A stretch of 64,000 nucleotides of DNA from Sphingobacterium sp. UBA7855 (GTDB taxonomy: Bacteria; Bacteroidota; Bacteroidia; Sphingobacteriales; Sphingobacteriaceae), in contig DLST01000015.1 in the NCBI GenBank assembly GCA_002500745.1, positions 229,589 through 293,588 of the forward strand, given 5' to 3'. A program made the translations under genes and the position numbers. Below, one piece after another: positions 8,294 to 17,813 of the stretch (its first letter is position 1; each line of letters starts with the position of its first letter). Below the pieces are notes generated by a model that made no database searches, had not been told where the DNA came from, and worked only from the letters and a program-made list of their open reading frames with translations.

Positions 8294-9397
8294 ATGAGAA
8301 TGACAAAATACTGGTTTTATATCTTGACCACCCTGACCATATTCATGAATATACCGCGTCGGGCCGTGGCACAAAATGCAGAAAAAGATTATACGGGCGC
8401 GATTAAAAAATACGATGCTTCGTTTAAGGGTATCGGACCAGAAGTGTATTTCTTACCTCCACCTAAAACAGCCAATGAAATACTTACAGAAAACTATGCT
8501 GAAAAGAAATCTTTTAGCAAAGAAATTGCGAGGCAACTCTTACTCCAGCGCTTGCTACTGCAGCTGCGAAGCACCAATAACCTTGGACATTTCAACTACT
8601 TAATGAATCCGATGCCAGCGACTGCCAACGCCTGGAACGATGCAATTGAAGGGCAAAAGAAAGTGGAAAATTGGACGGCAGGCTATGCTTTAGCTAATGA
8701 AGCCGCTTTATTTTCCATTAAAAATAACGACAGCAGCAATGCATCGGCATTTTTATATCAGGCACTTTCTTTGGCTAACCGCACCGATAACAGGGATGAT
8801 ATTGCAACCATTAATTTAAATATCAGCAATTTTCAGTTGTACAGTGGGGATTTTGAGCGAGCCGAAGAAAGCGCACAAAACTATCATACGTACGTGATGA
8901 AGAGCAAAAGTTATGTGGAACAGGCAAACGCCTGGCTTCTAATTGCTATGGCGCGAGCGGGACAGGGAAAATATAAAACGGCCGAAAATAACATCATTCG
9001 CAGTGCGATACCACTATTCAATAAAGCCAAAGCGTATGAGGGAAAGATTTTTGCCTGGGAAATGCTTGCGGAAATCTATTTTAATCAGCATAAATATACC
9101 GAAGCCCAATGGTTTCTGCTGCAGGCCCGAGATCTGGCGAATGCGAAAAAACTACGTAGCGAACTCGCAGAAATTGAATATTTGCTAGCCTCCTCCAAAC
9201 AAAAGGATGGTAACTTTAAGGTGGCAATCAAAGAGTTTGTGCAGGCCGCAGAGTTGGCCGCAGACGAAAATAATAAGCAACTGTCGTTGGCGATACTGGA
9301 CAAACTCGGCGAAGTATACCTTGTGTTAAAGGACTATCCATCGGCTGATCAGACGTACAAAGCCTATACACAGTTAAAAAATGAACTGTATAAATAA
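8294..9397 (+). CDS. Exported tetratricopeptide-repeat protein
   Basis: The 367-residue product has a Sec signal peptide (residues 1-27, ending RRAVAQN). The remainder is alpha-helical, with TPR-like repeats most evident from about residue 120 onward (several A-x-x-Y-x-x-A/L-L-x-x-A units, including a clear one near 330-365). It is probably a periplasmic scaffold; no catalytic motif is present. Full TPR assignment needs a profile search. The ATG at 8294 directly follows the second copy of a 103-bp repeat; an in-frame ATG at 8300 is an alternative start. The neighbouring Prc protease is 174 bp downstream in the same direction and may or may not be co-transcribed. Confidence 0.7.
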   Translation: MRMTKYWFYILTTLTIFMNIPRRAVAQNAEKDYTGAIKKYDASFKGIGPEVYFLPPPKTANEILTENYAEKKSFSKEIARQLLLQRLLLQLRSTNNLGHFNYLMNPMPATANAWNDAIEGQKKVENWTAGYALANEAALFSIKNNDSSNASAFLYQALSLANRTDNRDDIATINLNISNFQLYSGDFERAEESAQNYHTYVMKSKSYVEQANAWLLIAMARAGQGKYKTAENNIIRSAIPLFNKAKAYEGKIFAWEMLAEIYFNQHKYTEAQWFLLQARDLANAKKLRSELAEIEYLLASSKQKDGNFKVAIKEFVQAAELAADENNKQLSLAILDKLGEVYLVLKDYPSADQTYKAYTQLKNELYK

Positions 9398-9571
9398 AAC
9401 AATCTACCCATTCTGCTGGTCTACTGAAAGAGCAGTTTAAAGAGCGACATTAAGCTTTTTGTAAATATTGAAAGATAAATCAAATTAATTTTTAGATTCT
9501 GCGGTAATGTGCTATGAATTTCACTAAATTTAGCACGCTTATCAAAAAAAGCTGAATATTTTTTAAAAAGA

Positions 9572-11722
9572 ATGATTAATAAAACCGTCGAAAATATGTT
9601 TAGAAAACTCATATTTGCACTTTTTGTTGTATCCATTGTATCTTGTGGTTCAAAACCACGAGTTGCACTTCCTGATGACGGAGGGCTTAAACCAAGCACG
9701 CAGCATCAGATCATCGCCAAGGAAGTCTCTGGATTATTGGAAAATGCAAGCTACAAAAAGGTCAAAATGAACGATTCAATATCGGGCATTATATACGATA
9801 ATCTGATCAAAAGTTTGGATCAAGGCAAAAATTACCTGCTTCAGTCGGATATTGATGAATTTCAGTCCTACAAAAGCAATCTTGCCCAGGACATTAAAAA
9901 TGGAGATCTATCAGCTGCTTTCCATATTTTCAACGTGTATTCGAAGAGATACCTGGACAGAATGCAATATGCGCTTTCAGAAATCGGCAAAAAACAGGAT
10001 TATACGAAAGACGAGTATTACCAGCCTAACCGTGAAAAATTAGGATGGTTCAAAACGGCAGAAGAGGCCAACGACCAATGGCGTAAACGGGTGAAATATG
10101 ACCTGCTCAACTTAGAAACTGCCAGTGGAAAATCTACCGACAGTGCAAAGACCAAACAGGTAGAGACATTAAAAAAACGCTACGTCAATTTGATCTCTCA
10201 GGCAAAAAAAACCAACGCAAACGATGCTTTTCAGATCGTAATGCAAGCGTTGACAGATGCTGTAGACCCACATACTTCTTATTTTAATCCATCTTTTGCC
10301 CAGGCATTTAATGAGGGAATGGCCAATACTTTTGAAGGAATTGGTGCAAGATTATCCATCGATAATGAAGCGGTAAGCATCTTTGAAATTATCCCCGGCG
10401 GACCTATTTTCAAAGACAAGAGCATTCACGTCAATGATAAAATCATCGCTGTAGCGCAGGGAAAAGATGGTGAATTTGAAGATATTATTGGCTGGAGACT
10501 TGATGCTGCTGTAGCAAAAATCAAAGGTCCAAAGGGAACAATCGTCCGCCTGAAAATTATTCCTGCAGGCCAGCCAATGAATTCTCACCCACGGATTGTA
10601 TCCCTTGTACGGGAGAAAATCGTCGTTGAAGAAGAGTCTGCAAAAAAAGAAATCATGAACGTCAAAGGATCGGACGGAAAAATGTATAAAGTGGGGATCA
10701 TCAACATCCCTAAATTCTACATGGATTTTGAGGCTTACAGAAGACGTGACCCAAATTACAAGAGCACAACGAGAGATGTTAGGATGATATTAGACACACT
10801 GAAACAACAAAAAGTGGATGCGGTGGTTATCGACCTGCGCTTTAATGGTGGTGGTTCTTTACCTGAAGCAATTGATTTGACAGGTCTATTTATTGACAAG
10901 GGTCCTGTTGTACAGGTGAGAGATACAAAAAATAACATTGATGTTGAAGAAGATAAAAATGCCGGTGTTTCCTGGGATGGTCCACTGGGCGTTATGATCA
11001 ACCGTTTCTCGGCTTCGGCTTCTGAAATCTTTGCTGGTGCGATCCAAGATTATGGAAGAGGGATTATCCTAGGATCTCAAAGTTACGGCAAGGGCACAGT
11101 GCAATCGGCAATAGACATGTCGCGTGTGATCAGCCCGACCAGCCGATTGCTGTTAAAGGCATCGGGTGAAAAAGACCCGGACACCCCAGAAGGCGCTCCT
11201 CAGTATGGACAGATCAATATTACATTGGGTAAATTTTATCGGGTTAACGGAAGTAGTACACAACATAAAGGTGTGACACCTGATATCGTATTCCCTTCTC
11301 AGTTTTCTGCAGAGAAATTTGGCGAAAGCTCAGAAAAATCAGCACTGCCTTGGGATCAAATCCAATCAAGCAACTTCAAAAAAGTAGCTGACCTGAGTGC
11401 GATCGATAAAAAATTGGAAGCAATGCATGAGGCACGTATCAAAAACTCATTGGAATATAAATATCTGAAAGAGGACATTGAAGAAGCCCAAAAGGATGAG
11501 GATGTCAAAATTCCATTGGAATTCAACAAATTCAAAAAAGATAAAGATGACAACCTCAAGAAAAACAGAGATCGCATCAACGCTTTATTGAAATTACAGG
11601 GTAAACCAGCTTGGGAAGAAGGCAAGTCACAGCCTAAAATCGATCTGGATTTTGTGAAAGACGAAAGTGCAAAAGTGATGACCGACTATATCATCAACTT
11701 TGGTACGAAAAAGCCGATGTAA
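9572..11722 (+). CDS. prc: Carboxy-terminal processing protease (Prc/tail-specific, S41 family)
   Basis: This 716-residue lipoprotein protease has lipobox IVSC with Cys25 (counting from the ATG at 9572; the ATG at 9596 is a possible start that still leaves a full signal peptide). The order is an N-terminal helical domain, a PDZ domain (about 235-330, including FEGIGARL), the S41 catalytic domain with Ser in FSASASEIFAGA and Lys in SYGKGTVQS, and a C-terminal domain typical of Prc (DUF3340-like). These enzymes degrade or trim periplasmic proteins and regulate peptidoglycan hydrolases. A strong intrinsic terminator follows. Confidence 0.92.
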   Translation: MINKTVENMFRKLIFALFVVSIVSCGSKPRVALPDDGGLKPSTQHQIIAKEVSGLLENASYKKVKMNDSISGIIYDNLIKSLDQGKNYLLQSDIDEFQSYKSNLAQDIKNGDLSAAFHIFNVYSKRYLDRMQYALSEIGKKQDYTKDEYYQPNREKLGWFKTAEEANDQWRKRVKYDLLNLETASGKSTDSAKTKQVETLKKRYVNLISQAKKTNANDAFQIVMQALTDAVDPHTSYFNPSFAQAFNEGMANTFEGIGARLSIDNEAVSIFEIIPGGPIFKDKSIHVNDKIIAVAQGKDGEFEDIIGWRLDAAVAKIKGPKGTIVRLKIIPAGQPMNSHPRIVSLVREKIVVEEESAKKEIMNVKGSDGKMYKVGIINIPKFYMDFEAYRRRDPNYKSTTRDVRMILDTLKQQKVDAVVIDLRFNGGGSLPEAIDLTGLFIDKGPVVQVRDTKNNIDVEEDKNAGVSWDGPLGVMINRFSASASEIFAGAIQDYGRGIILGSQSYGKGTVQSAIDMSRVISPTSRLLLKASGEKDPDTPEGAPQYGQINITLGKFYRVNGSSTQHKGVTPDIVFPSQFSAEKFGESSEKSALPWDQIQSSNFKKVADLSAIDKKLEAMHEARIKNSLEYKYLKEDIEEAQKDEDVKIPLEFNKFKKDKDDNLKKNRDRINALLKLQGKPAWEEGKSQPKIDLDFVKDESAKVMTDYIINFGTKKPM

Positions 11723-11757
11723 TTTCACCAAAAACTAAAACTGTAAAGTAAATGGCA

Positions 11758-11787
11758 AGGCAACCCTGATTAGGGTTGCCTTTTTTT
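11758..11787 (+). terminator. Intrinsic terminator of prc
   Basis: AGGCAACCCT (11758-11767) pairs with AGGGTTGCCT (11772-11781) over a GATT loop, followed by a run of T to 11787. This is a canonical terminator 35 bp past the stop codon. Confidence 0.92.
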
Positions 11788-11979
11788 ATGACACTCATCA
11801 CTTTGGAGGGGTCTTAACATTAAATTCACGTTTTATTTGTAACTTATCGCTACATTGATTGTTTTTGGTAATCTACCGCCGCTATATGACGCCCAATAAT
11901 CCAATGCGTATCGCTAAGCAAAGGATCGGGATACCATAGCGCAGTAGGTTGTCAAGTTAAACGTATAAAAAAGAATATC

Positions 11980-12810
11980 ATGAGACATATCCTCCTGTTA
12001 ACTGACTTTTCAGAAAATGCTCTTCTAGCAGCAAAGCAAGTTGCACTCTGTACAGAAGCCTGGAAAACGCAAAAGGTAATTGTATATCACACGTACAATA
12101 GTGTTACCGTCGTCGACAATGAACCTATTGTTGTTGTCAATGAAGAAGTAAAAGCGGCCAAAGAAAAGGAACTTGCAGACTGGTTCGACGAAATTAGACT
12201 ACTGTTCCCACCGCAAGTAGCCTTATCCTATCAAATGGAAGACATTGATTTACCGATGGGCGTTCAAGAAATATGTAGTGCCCAAGCGATTGATCTTGTC
12301 GCATTGGGTATTACAGGTCAGACAGGTTTTGCTAAAATTCTGGTAGGAAGCAATGCCATTACCCTAATGGATATATGCCCTAAACCAATGCTGATCGTTT
12401 CGCATAAGGTAGATCCGGCCGTCCCTAAAAATGTACTGGCAACAACGGATCTGAAAGAGGTGGATCGCAAACTGGATTTATTTAATTTGGATCAAGTTTT
12501 AGAAACCTTCCAAGCAAAACTATATGTCTTGAATGTTGCGAAAAAAGAGGCTTCTGCCGCAGACCTGGCGCAGGAATTAAAGCATCTTCATGAGCGCCTG
12601 GACAAATACCATCCGATTTATGACTACATTAGTCACGACGATGTTGCAGTCGGTATTGAAGAATATGCAAAAGAGAAACACATTGATCTCATCCTTTCAT
12701 TCCATAAAAAGCAGGGACTATTATCTAGCCTATTCAAAAGCAGCATATCAAAAAAGATCGCCTGGAATGGCTCCGCCAACTTATTGGTTATTCCCATGGA
12801 TAGATCATAA
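11980..12810 (+). CDS. Universal stress protein, tandem UspA domains
   Basis: This is a 276-residue cytosolic protein made of two UspA folds (about 1-140 and 145-276). The first begins with ILLLTDFSENA and carries the ATP-binding signature G-2x-G-9x-GS at Gly110, Gly113, Gly123 and Ser124. The second domain has lost that signature and instead reads FHKKQGLLSSLF near its end. A closely similar paralogue of identical length lies 785 bp downstream. The two are separated by a convergent DoxX gene. Stress-responsive nucleotide-binding function is known for the family; the specific signal is unknown. The 192-bp upstream spacer after the prc terminator shows no clear promoter. Confidence 0.9.
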   Translation: MRHILLLTDFSENALLAAKQVALCTEAWKTQKVIVYHTYNSVTVVDNEPIVVVNEEVKAAKEKELADWFDEIRLLFPPQVALSYQMEDIDLPMGVQEICSAQAIDLVALGITGQTGFAKILVGSNAITLMDICPKPMLIVSHKVDPAVPKNVLATTDLKEVDRKLDLFNLDQVLETFQAKLYVLNVAKKEASAADLAQELKHLHERLDKYHPIYDYISHDDVAVGIEEYAKEKHIDLILSFHKKQGLLSSLFKSSISKKIAWNGSANLLVIPMDRS

Positions 12811-12868
12811 ATACAATATATTTTCACATAAAACCATCGCAATGAAAGTGAAAAGTGCTCGTTATAGT

Positions 12869-12899
12869 GAAGCCACAATCCTTTAGGAATCGTGGCTTC
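12869..12899. terminator. Hairpin between usp and doxX genes
   Basis: GAAGCCAC (12869-12876) pairs with GTGGCTTC (12892-12899), with partial pairing inside. It lies in the 118-bp spacer between convergent genes. There is no T-run on either strand, so intrinsic termination is uncertain. Confidence 0.4.
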
Positions 12900-12928
12900 A
12901 ATAACGTATATCGTTCTAGGAAAACCGT

Positions 12929-13336
12929 TTATTTTTTATCAACGGAGTGCTTACCGGGACCGATAAGTATAAGTCCTAAAAATACAAAAAAGAGCTCAAT
13001 TGCATGAGATGCACCAGAGATACCGTCTCCTTTGGAAAGATGCATTAATCCAGCGATAACCATTGTAAAAGCAAGCAATAGTGCTGCTGGTCTAAAAAAA
13101 AGACCCAACAACAAAAATAGCCCTCCAACAGTTTCGGTCACTGCCGCCATAAATCCCCAAAATGTAGGCATAAAATGAATACCAATCGTGCCCATTGATT
13201 TACCTACGCCGGCCCAAAGATCGGGGCCGCCTTGTAACTTGGGCAGACCGTGCATAATCATCATCACGCCCAATCCAATGCGCAAAACCAAAAGACCTGT
13301 ATCCCTATACTTACTCAATGAATTCCAAATTGCCAT
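12929..13336 (-). CDS. DoxX family membrane protein
   Basis: This 135-residue inner-membrane protein has four predicted helices (about 15-30, 50-75, 80-97 and 103-122). The N-terminal segment GLLVLRIGLGVMMIMHGLPKL and the central GFMAAVTETVGGLFLLLGLF region are typical of DoxX/DoxD-like proteins. The biochemical role of bacterial DoxX proteins is mostly unsettled; some are linked to redox stress and sulfur metabolism. It is flanked by two universal stress genes and is divergent from the second, sharing a 259-bp spacer, so joint stress regulation is plausible but unproven. Confidence 0.85.
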   Translation of the reverse strand: MAIWNSLSKYRDTGLLVLRIGLGVMMIMHGLPKLQGGPDLWAGVGKSMGTIGIHFMPTFWGFMAAVTETVGGLFLLLGLFFRPAALLLAFTMVIAGLMHLSKGDGISGASHAIELFFVFLGLILIGPGKHSVDKK

Positions 13337-13544
13337 ATAAAACGCTTAAATTATGAATAGATGAACAAAACCACTCGCCCTAAATTAATGAAATTATTTA
13401 AATTGAAAAGCTCCACAGCGCTATGCTAGGAATAAATTTATTGCATTTTTAATACTTTATGTGTAATTTAATAGCTATATAATCGATAATAAAACGGTGA
13501 GCTGCAACAGAAAACACGACCTAAGTCGGTAATAGCTTAGCGAT

Positions 13545-13584
13545 GGATTATGTGATACACAAATGGATGATGTGATACACAAAT
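13545..13584 (+). repeat. Two direct 20-bp repeats with a TGTG-N3-CACA palindrome before usp2
   Basis: Units at 13545-13564 and 13565-13584 differ at one base. Each contains TGTGATACACA, an inverted repeat with a 3-nt centre, at 13551-13561 and 13571-13581. The 20-bp spacing puts both on one DNA face. The second ends 14 bp before the ATG at 13596. This looks like a double operator for a dimeric regulator, or a translated leader (each unit also contains an ATG-headed short frame). The rest of the 13337-13595 spacer shows no clear promoter. Confidence 0.6.
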
Positions 13585-13595
13585 AACTAATAAGG

Positions 13596-14426
13596 ATGAA
13601 AAACCTACTCTTGTTAACAGACTTTTCGGACAATGCCTTTGCCGCTGCTCGATACGCCGCGCAATTGGCTCCGCTATGGGGCATTGAAAAGGTGGTCTTG
13701 TACCATACGTACGAAGTAATCCCTACGGTAGGTACCGAACCTGTTGTTATCAGCAATTCAGAAATTCTAGAGGAGAAACAAAAGGATCTCAATACCTGGC
13801 AACAGGAGCTGATGCTGCTTTTTCCGGAAGGGATAGCTTGGAAATCTGTGCTCGAAGAATATGAACTAAGCTACGGCGTAAACCGTACTTGTGCAGAGGA
13901 GGATATTGACCTCGTGATCGTTGGTACCGCAGGTAAAAGCGGCTTAAAGAAATTACTACTCGGAAGCAATACGCTCAAGCTGATCGAAAATTGTCACACA
14001 CCTTTACTGGTGGTTCCCGCACGGGCCGAACTTAGGGTACCGAAAAAGATATTGATAGCCTCAAATCTTAAGGAAGTAAAACTAAAATTAAACCGCCTTT
14101 TGATCAATGCATCTGAAGTATTGCGTAAAAGTGAGGTATATGTGGTACATGTCACCAAAGAGGATCCTGCAAATAAAGCTGTAAATGCTGAAATAACGAT
14201 CATGAAAGATCTGCTAGCGCCCTACAATCCCCTGTATAGTTATATCCTTCATACAGACATTGCCCTGGGCATTAACCAATACATCAACGAAAATAATATT
14301 GATATGATGGTTACTTTCCACCGCGACAAGGGCTTGTTAAGCCGAATTTTCAATACCAGTTTAGCACAAAAGATGGCTTGGAAGAGTCAGGCTGCAATGA
14401 TGGTCATTCCGGTACATTCGGGCTAA
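13596..14426 (+). CDS. Universal stress protein, tandem UspA domains (second copy)
   Basis: This 276-residue paralogue of the protein at 11980-12810 has the same length and domain plan. The N-terminal domain has LLLLTDFSDNA and the ATP motif with Gly110, Gly113, Gly123 and Ser124. The C-terminal domain is degenerate at that motif and ends with a GLLSRIFNTSLAQKMAW segment matching its sister. The pair probably arose by local duplication, with DoxX between them. The start follows AAGG and the doubled palindrome described for 13545-13584, suggesting its own regulation rather than read-through from the first copy. Confidence 0.9.
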   Translation: MKNLLLLTDFSDNAFAAARYAAQLAPLWGIEKVVLYHTYEVIPTVGTEPVVISNSEILEEKQKDLNTWQQELMLLFPEGIAWKSVLEEYELSYGVNRTCAEEDIDLVIVGTAGKSGLKKLLLGSNTLKLIENCHTPLLVVPARAELRVPKKILIASNLKEVKLKLNRLLINASEVLRKSEVYVVHVTKEDPANKAVNAEITIMKDLLAPYNPLYSYILHTDIALGINQYINENNIDMMVTFHRDKGLLSRIFNTSLAQKMAWKSQAAMMVIPVHSG

Positions 14427-14432
14427 TCAGAA

Positions 14433-14492
14433 TAGGTGTTGCAGCTAAATGCTGTTCAGCTGCACCTACAAGTAAGTTAGCTGAACAGCATT
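14433..14492. terminator. Two mutually exclusive hairpins at the usp2/ldcA convergent end
   Basis: Hairpin A pairs TAGGT plus GCAGCT (14433-14446, small bulge) with AGCTGCACCTA (14458-14468). Hairpin B pairs AATGCTGTTCAGCT (14448-14461) perfectly with AGCTGAACAGCATT (14479-14492). They share 14458-14461, so only one can form at a time. The right arm of B lies inside the ldcA coding end. No T-run follows. Confidence 0.45.
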
Positions 14493-15368
14493 AGCCGTGG
14501 TTTTCAATGCCACTTTTCGGCCAAATACGAGGGCATGATTGTCATCGATATGACCTGCCGGATAGGCAAACGCTACCGGAAAATCGTATTCTTTAACTTT
14601 ATCCCACACAATTTCTTCCACACTTTGGCCAAAAGCAGGGTCGTTGTCCTTCATGGCAGAGAAACCGCCGACAATAAGACCGCTCAATTTTTTTAGTTTT
14701 CCCGCACGCTTCAATGCCCACAGCATGCGATCGACAGAATAGTAAGCTTCACCAACATCTTCAATAAATAGAATCTTATTTTTGTAATTGACATCCGAAT
14801 CAGATGCAAGCACAGAGAGTAAGATGGCTAAATTTCCGCCGACCAATTTTCCTCGGCCTTCACCTGCACGATTGGGATAGACGCGCTGCTCATAGCTATA
14901 ATCCATATTATAACCAAATAAGGCATTTTTTAGCGTTTCCAAAGAGGCTTTTGTTCCCGTCTCAAAAGACTTGGGCATCTGTCCATGTATTGTGGCTACT
15001 TTAAAGTTCCGTTGAATATGACTATGCAATACCGTAATATCGCTAAAACCGACCAGCCACTTGGGCTGTTTTTCGAAGTTGGAGAAATCGATTTCATCGA
15101 CAATCCGGACACAACCGTAGCCGCCCCTTGCGGCGAATACAGCCTTAATCGATGGATCGTCCAGTGCCCACTGCAAATCAGCTGCTCGTAAGCTGTCTTG
15201 TCCGGCAAACTGGTGGTACGATGTGCTGACAGTCGCTCCGACCACAACCTCCAATCCCCAGCTCTCCAATGTTTTGAGGCCTACATCAATAGATCCACGA
15301 ATAAAACTCGCAGGACAGACGATCGCTACTTTATCGCCTACTTTCAGAAAATCAGGTATTTTGGACAT
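14466..15368 (-). CDS. ldcA: LD-carboxypeptidase (peptidase S66), muramoyltetrapeptide carboxypeptidase
   Basis: This is a roughly 300-residue cytosolic S66 serine peptidase that removes the terminal D-Ala from murein tetrapeptides during cell-wall recycling. Visible motifs are VGDKVAIVCPAS at the N-terminus, the nucleophile region GFSDITVLH, the Glu-bearing FIEDVGE and the His-bearing AGHIDDN, matching the Ser-Glu-His triad. I chose the ATG at 15368 (MSKIPDFL...) because family members begin close to that segment; an in-frame ATG at 15389 would add seven residues. It is convergent with usp2 and its 3' end overlaps a long inverted repeat. Confidence 0.9.
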   Translation of the reverse strand: MSKIPDFLKVGDKVAIVCPASFIRGSIDVGLKTLESWGLEVVVGATVSTSYHQFAGQDSLRAADLQWALDDPSIKAVFAARGGYGCVRIVDEIDFSNFEKQPKWLVGFSDITVLHSHIQRNFKVATIHGQMPKSFETGTKASLETLKNALFGYNMDYSYEQRVYPNRAGEGRGKLVGGNLAILLSVLASDSDVNYKNKILFIEDVGEAYYSVDRMLWALKRAGKLKKLSGLIVGGFSAMKDNDPAFGQSVEEIVWDKVKEYDFPVAFAYPAGHIDDNHALVFGRKVALKTTANAVQLTYL

Positions 15369-15538
15369 CTTTTTATCGCTAATGATCAAACAACCGGAAG
15401 CACAAAGGCTAGACCCTAATAAAAAATTTATGGGAAAACTATGTGCTTATCCCTACAAATAAACGTAAATTTATCTGAGTTTTCTACCGCTATTTGGAAT
15501 AATATTTTTGCGATTGTTTGATATGATACGCATTTATA

Positions 15539-15569
15539 TTGCATATAAACAGCAATTTATCTAAGTTTG
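15539..15569 (+). promoter_or_regulatory. Bacteroidota-type promoter of metG
   Basis: TTG (15539-15541), 20 nt, TAAGTTTG (15562-15569): both elements match. Transcription should start near 15573. The box contains the upstream in-frame TTG at 15567, which therefore cannot be the start codon of this transcript. Confidence 0.7.
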
Positions 15570-15608
15570 CCAAAGAAAACAAGTACACACTTTAATATCG
15601 TTCAAGCA

Positions 15609-17678
15609 TTGAGTATTCTAGATAAAAAACGTTATACCATCACATCGGCATTACCGTATGCCAATGGTCCTTTACATATTGGACACCTTGCTGGAGCATA
15701 CATCCCTGGGGATATCTTTGTCCGCTATTTGCGTCTAAATCAAAAAGATGTCGTTTATGTATGTGGTTCGGATGAGCATGGTGCGGCGATTACCATCCGT
15801 GCAAAAAAAGAGGGCATTACCCCGCAACAAATCATTGACAAATACAATCAACAAATTAAAGAAAGCTTTGAAGAGTTTGGGATTTCTTTCGATATATACC
15901 ACCGTACGTCAGAACCTATACATCACCAGTTATCGCAGGATTTCTTCTTGAACCTTTACAACAAAGGCGAATTTGTCGAAAAATTTTCCGAACAGTACTA
16001 CGATGAGGAGTACCACCAGTTTTTGGCCGACCGCTATATTACAGGTACTTGTCCAAATTGTAAGTCCGAAGGTGCCTATGGCGACCAATGTGAAAAGTGT
16101 GGCACATCCCTCAGCCCGACAGACCTGATCAATCCGATTTCGACATTGAGCGGAAAAACACCGGTATTGAAAGAAACAAAGCACTGGTACCTTCCTTTAG
16201 ATAAATACCAACCATGGCTTGAAAAATGGCTGATCGAAGGAAAGAAAAATATCCTTAAATCCAACGTGTTTGGGCAATGCCAGTCTTGGCTTAAATCGGG
16301 TTTACAACCGCGTTCAATGACCCGTGATCTGGACTGGGGTGTCGATGTGCCGTTGGAAGAAGCACAGGGTAAAAAACTTTATGTCTGGTTGGATGCGCCT
16401 ATCGGTTACATCTCTGCAACGAAACAGTGGGCATTAGACCATGGCAAAAACTGGGAGGACTATTGGAAAACACATGAAAACCCTGCCGATGATTCTACAT
16501 TGATCCATTTTATCGGAAAAGATAATATTGTCTTCCACTGTATTATTTTCCCCGCTATTCTTCATGCGCACGGCGGTTACATTTTGCCTGAAAATATTCC
16601 GGCCAACGAATTCCTTAACCTGGAGGGCGATAAGCTGTCTACTTCTAGAAACCACGCGGTTTGGCTACATGAATATCTACAGGAATTCCCAAACAAACAG
16701 GATGAATTGCGTTATGTATTAACGTCTATATTACCAGAAACATCAGATGCTGAGTTTACCTGGAAGGACTTCCAGGCCCGTATAAACAATGAGCTGGTAG
16801 CTATCTTGGGCAACTTTGTGAACCGTGTTATGGTACTTTCCCACAAATATTTTGATGGTAGGGTATTGAGGGGAGCTGCATTGTCTACGGTAGACCAAGC
16901 GGTATTGGATGAATTAAAATCATATCCGGTTTCTATTAAATCTTCTTTAGAACAATTCCGTTTCCGCGAAGCTTTGGCAGAATTCATGAATGTTGCCCGC
17001 CTTGGCAATAAGTATCTTGCGGATGAGGAACCATGGAAAATCATCAAAACGGATGAAGAACGGGTTAAAACAATATTAAACGTAGCGGCACAGATCGTTG
17101 CGAACCTTGCTGTCCTTGCGCAGCCGTTTTTGCCTAAAACAGCAACCAAATTATTTGAAATGCTCAATTTTCCTCAGGGGAACTGGAATGACGCAGGTTC
17201 AGATGTGTTGATTGAGGTGGGGCATCAATTGGGTGAAGTACAACTGTTATTTGAAAAGATAACAGACGAACAGGTCGACTTGCAGCTTGATAAGCTTACA
17301 GCAGCGAAAGCAAAAAACCTAGCCGACAACGCCAAAGTTGCTCCTGCAAAAGAAAATATCAGCTTCGACGATTTTGTTAAAATGGATATCCGTGTCGGAA
17401 CCATTACAGCAGCTGAAAAAGTTGCCAAAACAAAGAAATTATTGAAGTTGACCATCGATACGGGTATTGATACACGGACGGTAGTTTCGGGTATTGCAGA
17501 ATTCTTTAGCCCTGAAGAAATTGTGGGCCGTCAGGTGTCCATATTGGTCAACCTTGAACCCCGGGAAATAAAAGGAATTATGTCGCAGGGAATGATCCTT
17601 ATGGCAGAAGATGCCGATGGTAGACTGGATTTCGTCAAACCAGAGACAACAATTAAAGTAGGAAGTACGGTGCGTTAA
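15609..17678 (+). CDS. metG: Methionyl-tRNA synthetase with C-terminal tRNA-binding domain
   Basis: This class I synthetase charges tRNA-Met. Visible are the HIGH motif in PLHIGHLAG, a zinc-binding knuckle ([18 protein letters not shown]), the KMSKS-equivalent DKLSTSR, an anticodon-binding helical domain, and a C-terminal OB-fold tRNA-binding/dimerisation domain (from about [14 protein letters not shown]). The open frame extends up to a TTG at 15567, but that codon lies inside the promoter -7 box. The next start codon, TTG at 15609, gives [16 protein letters not shown] and 689 residues, close to the usual beginning of MetG. No ATG is available near the conserved N-terminus, so initiation is at TTG or a rarer codon. 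Confidence 0.95.
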   Translation: MSILDKKRYTITSALPYANGPLHIGHLAGAYIPGDIFVRYLRLNQKDVVYVCGSDEHGAAITIRAKKEGITPQQIIDKYNQQIKESFEEFGISFDIYHRTSEPIHHQLSQDFFLNLYNKGEFVEKFSEQYYDEEYHQFLADRYITGTCPNCKSEGAYGDQCEKCGTSLSPTDLINPISTLSGKTPVLKETKHWYLPLDKYQPWLEKWLIEGKKNILKSNVFGQCQSWLKSGLQPRSMTRDLDWGVDVPLEEAQGKKLYVWLDAPIGYISATKQWALDHGKNWEDYWKTHENPADDSTLIHFIGKDNIVFHCIIFPAILHAHGGYILPENIPANEFLNLEGDKLSTSRNHAVWLHEYLQEFPNKQDELRYVLTSILPETSDAEFTWKDFQARINNELVAILGNFVNRVMVLSHKYFDGRVLRGAALSTVDQAVLDELKSYPVSIKSSLEQFRFREALAEFMNVARLGNKYLADEEPWKIIKTDEERVKTILNVAAQIVANLAVLAQPFLPKTATKLFEMLNFPQGNWNDAGSDVLIEVGHQLGEVQLLFEKITDEQVDLQLDKLTAAKAKNLADNAKVAPAKENISFDDFVKMDIRVGTITAAEKVAKTKKLLKLTIDTGIDTRTVVSGIAEFFSPEEIVGRQVSILVNLEPREIKGIMSQGMILMAEDADGRLDFVKPETTIKVGSTVR

Positions 17679-17702
17679 TAGCAAACGCCGGACATGTATA
17701 AT

Positions 17703-17734
17703 AAAAGCCTGTTCGTGTGGACAGGCTTTTTTAT
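17703..17734 (+). terminator. Intrinsic terminator of metG
   Basis: AAAAGCCTGT (17703-17712) pairs with ACAGGCTTTT (17721-17730), followed by more T. A second nested hairpin lies downstream (GATAGG 17746-17751 with CCTATC 17782-17787, enclosing ACCAC/GTGGT) between metG and the convergent GLPGLI gene. Confidence 0.85.
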
Positions 17735-17813
17735 AGGCTATTCTTGATAGGTACTTCGAGGCCACCACTTTGTGGTAGTAGCCTATCTTTTCTCCTTTAG
17801 CATAGTTCGCTGG

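Noticed and set aside
8033..8306. Minus-strand frames through the 103-bp repeats encoding similar peptides
   Set aside because: The similarity follows from the DNA repeat; the two copies fall in different frames, and no start signal supports translation.
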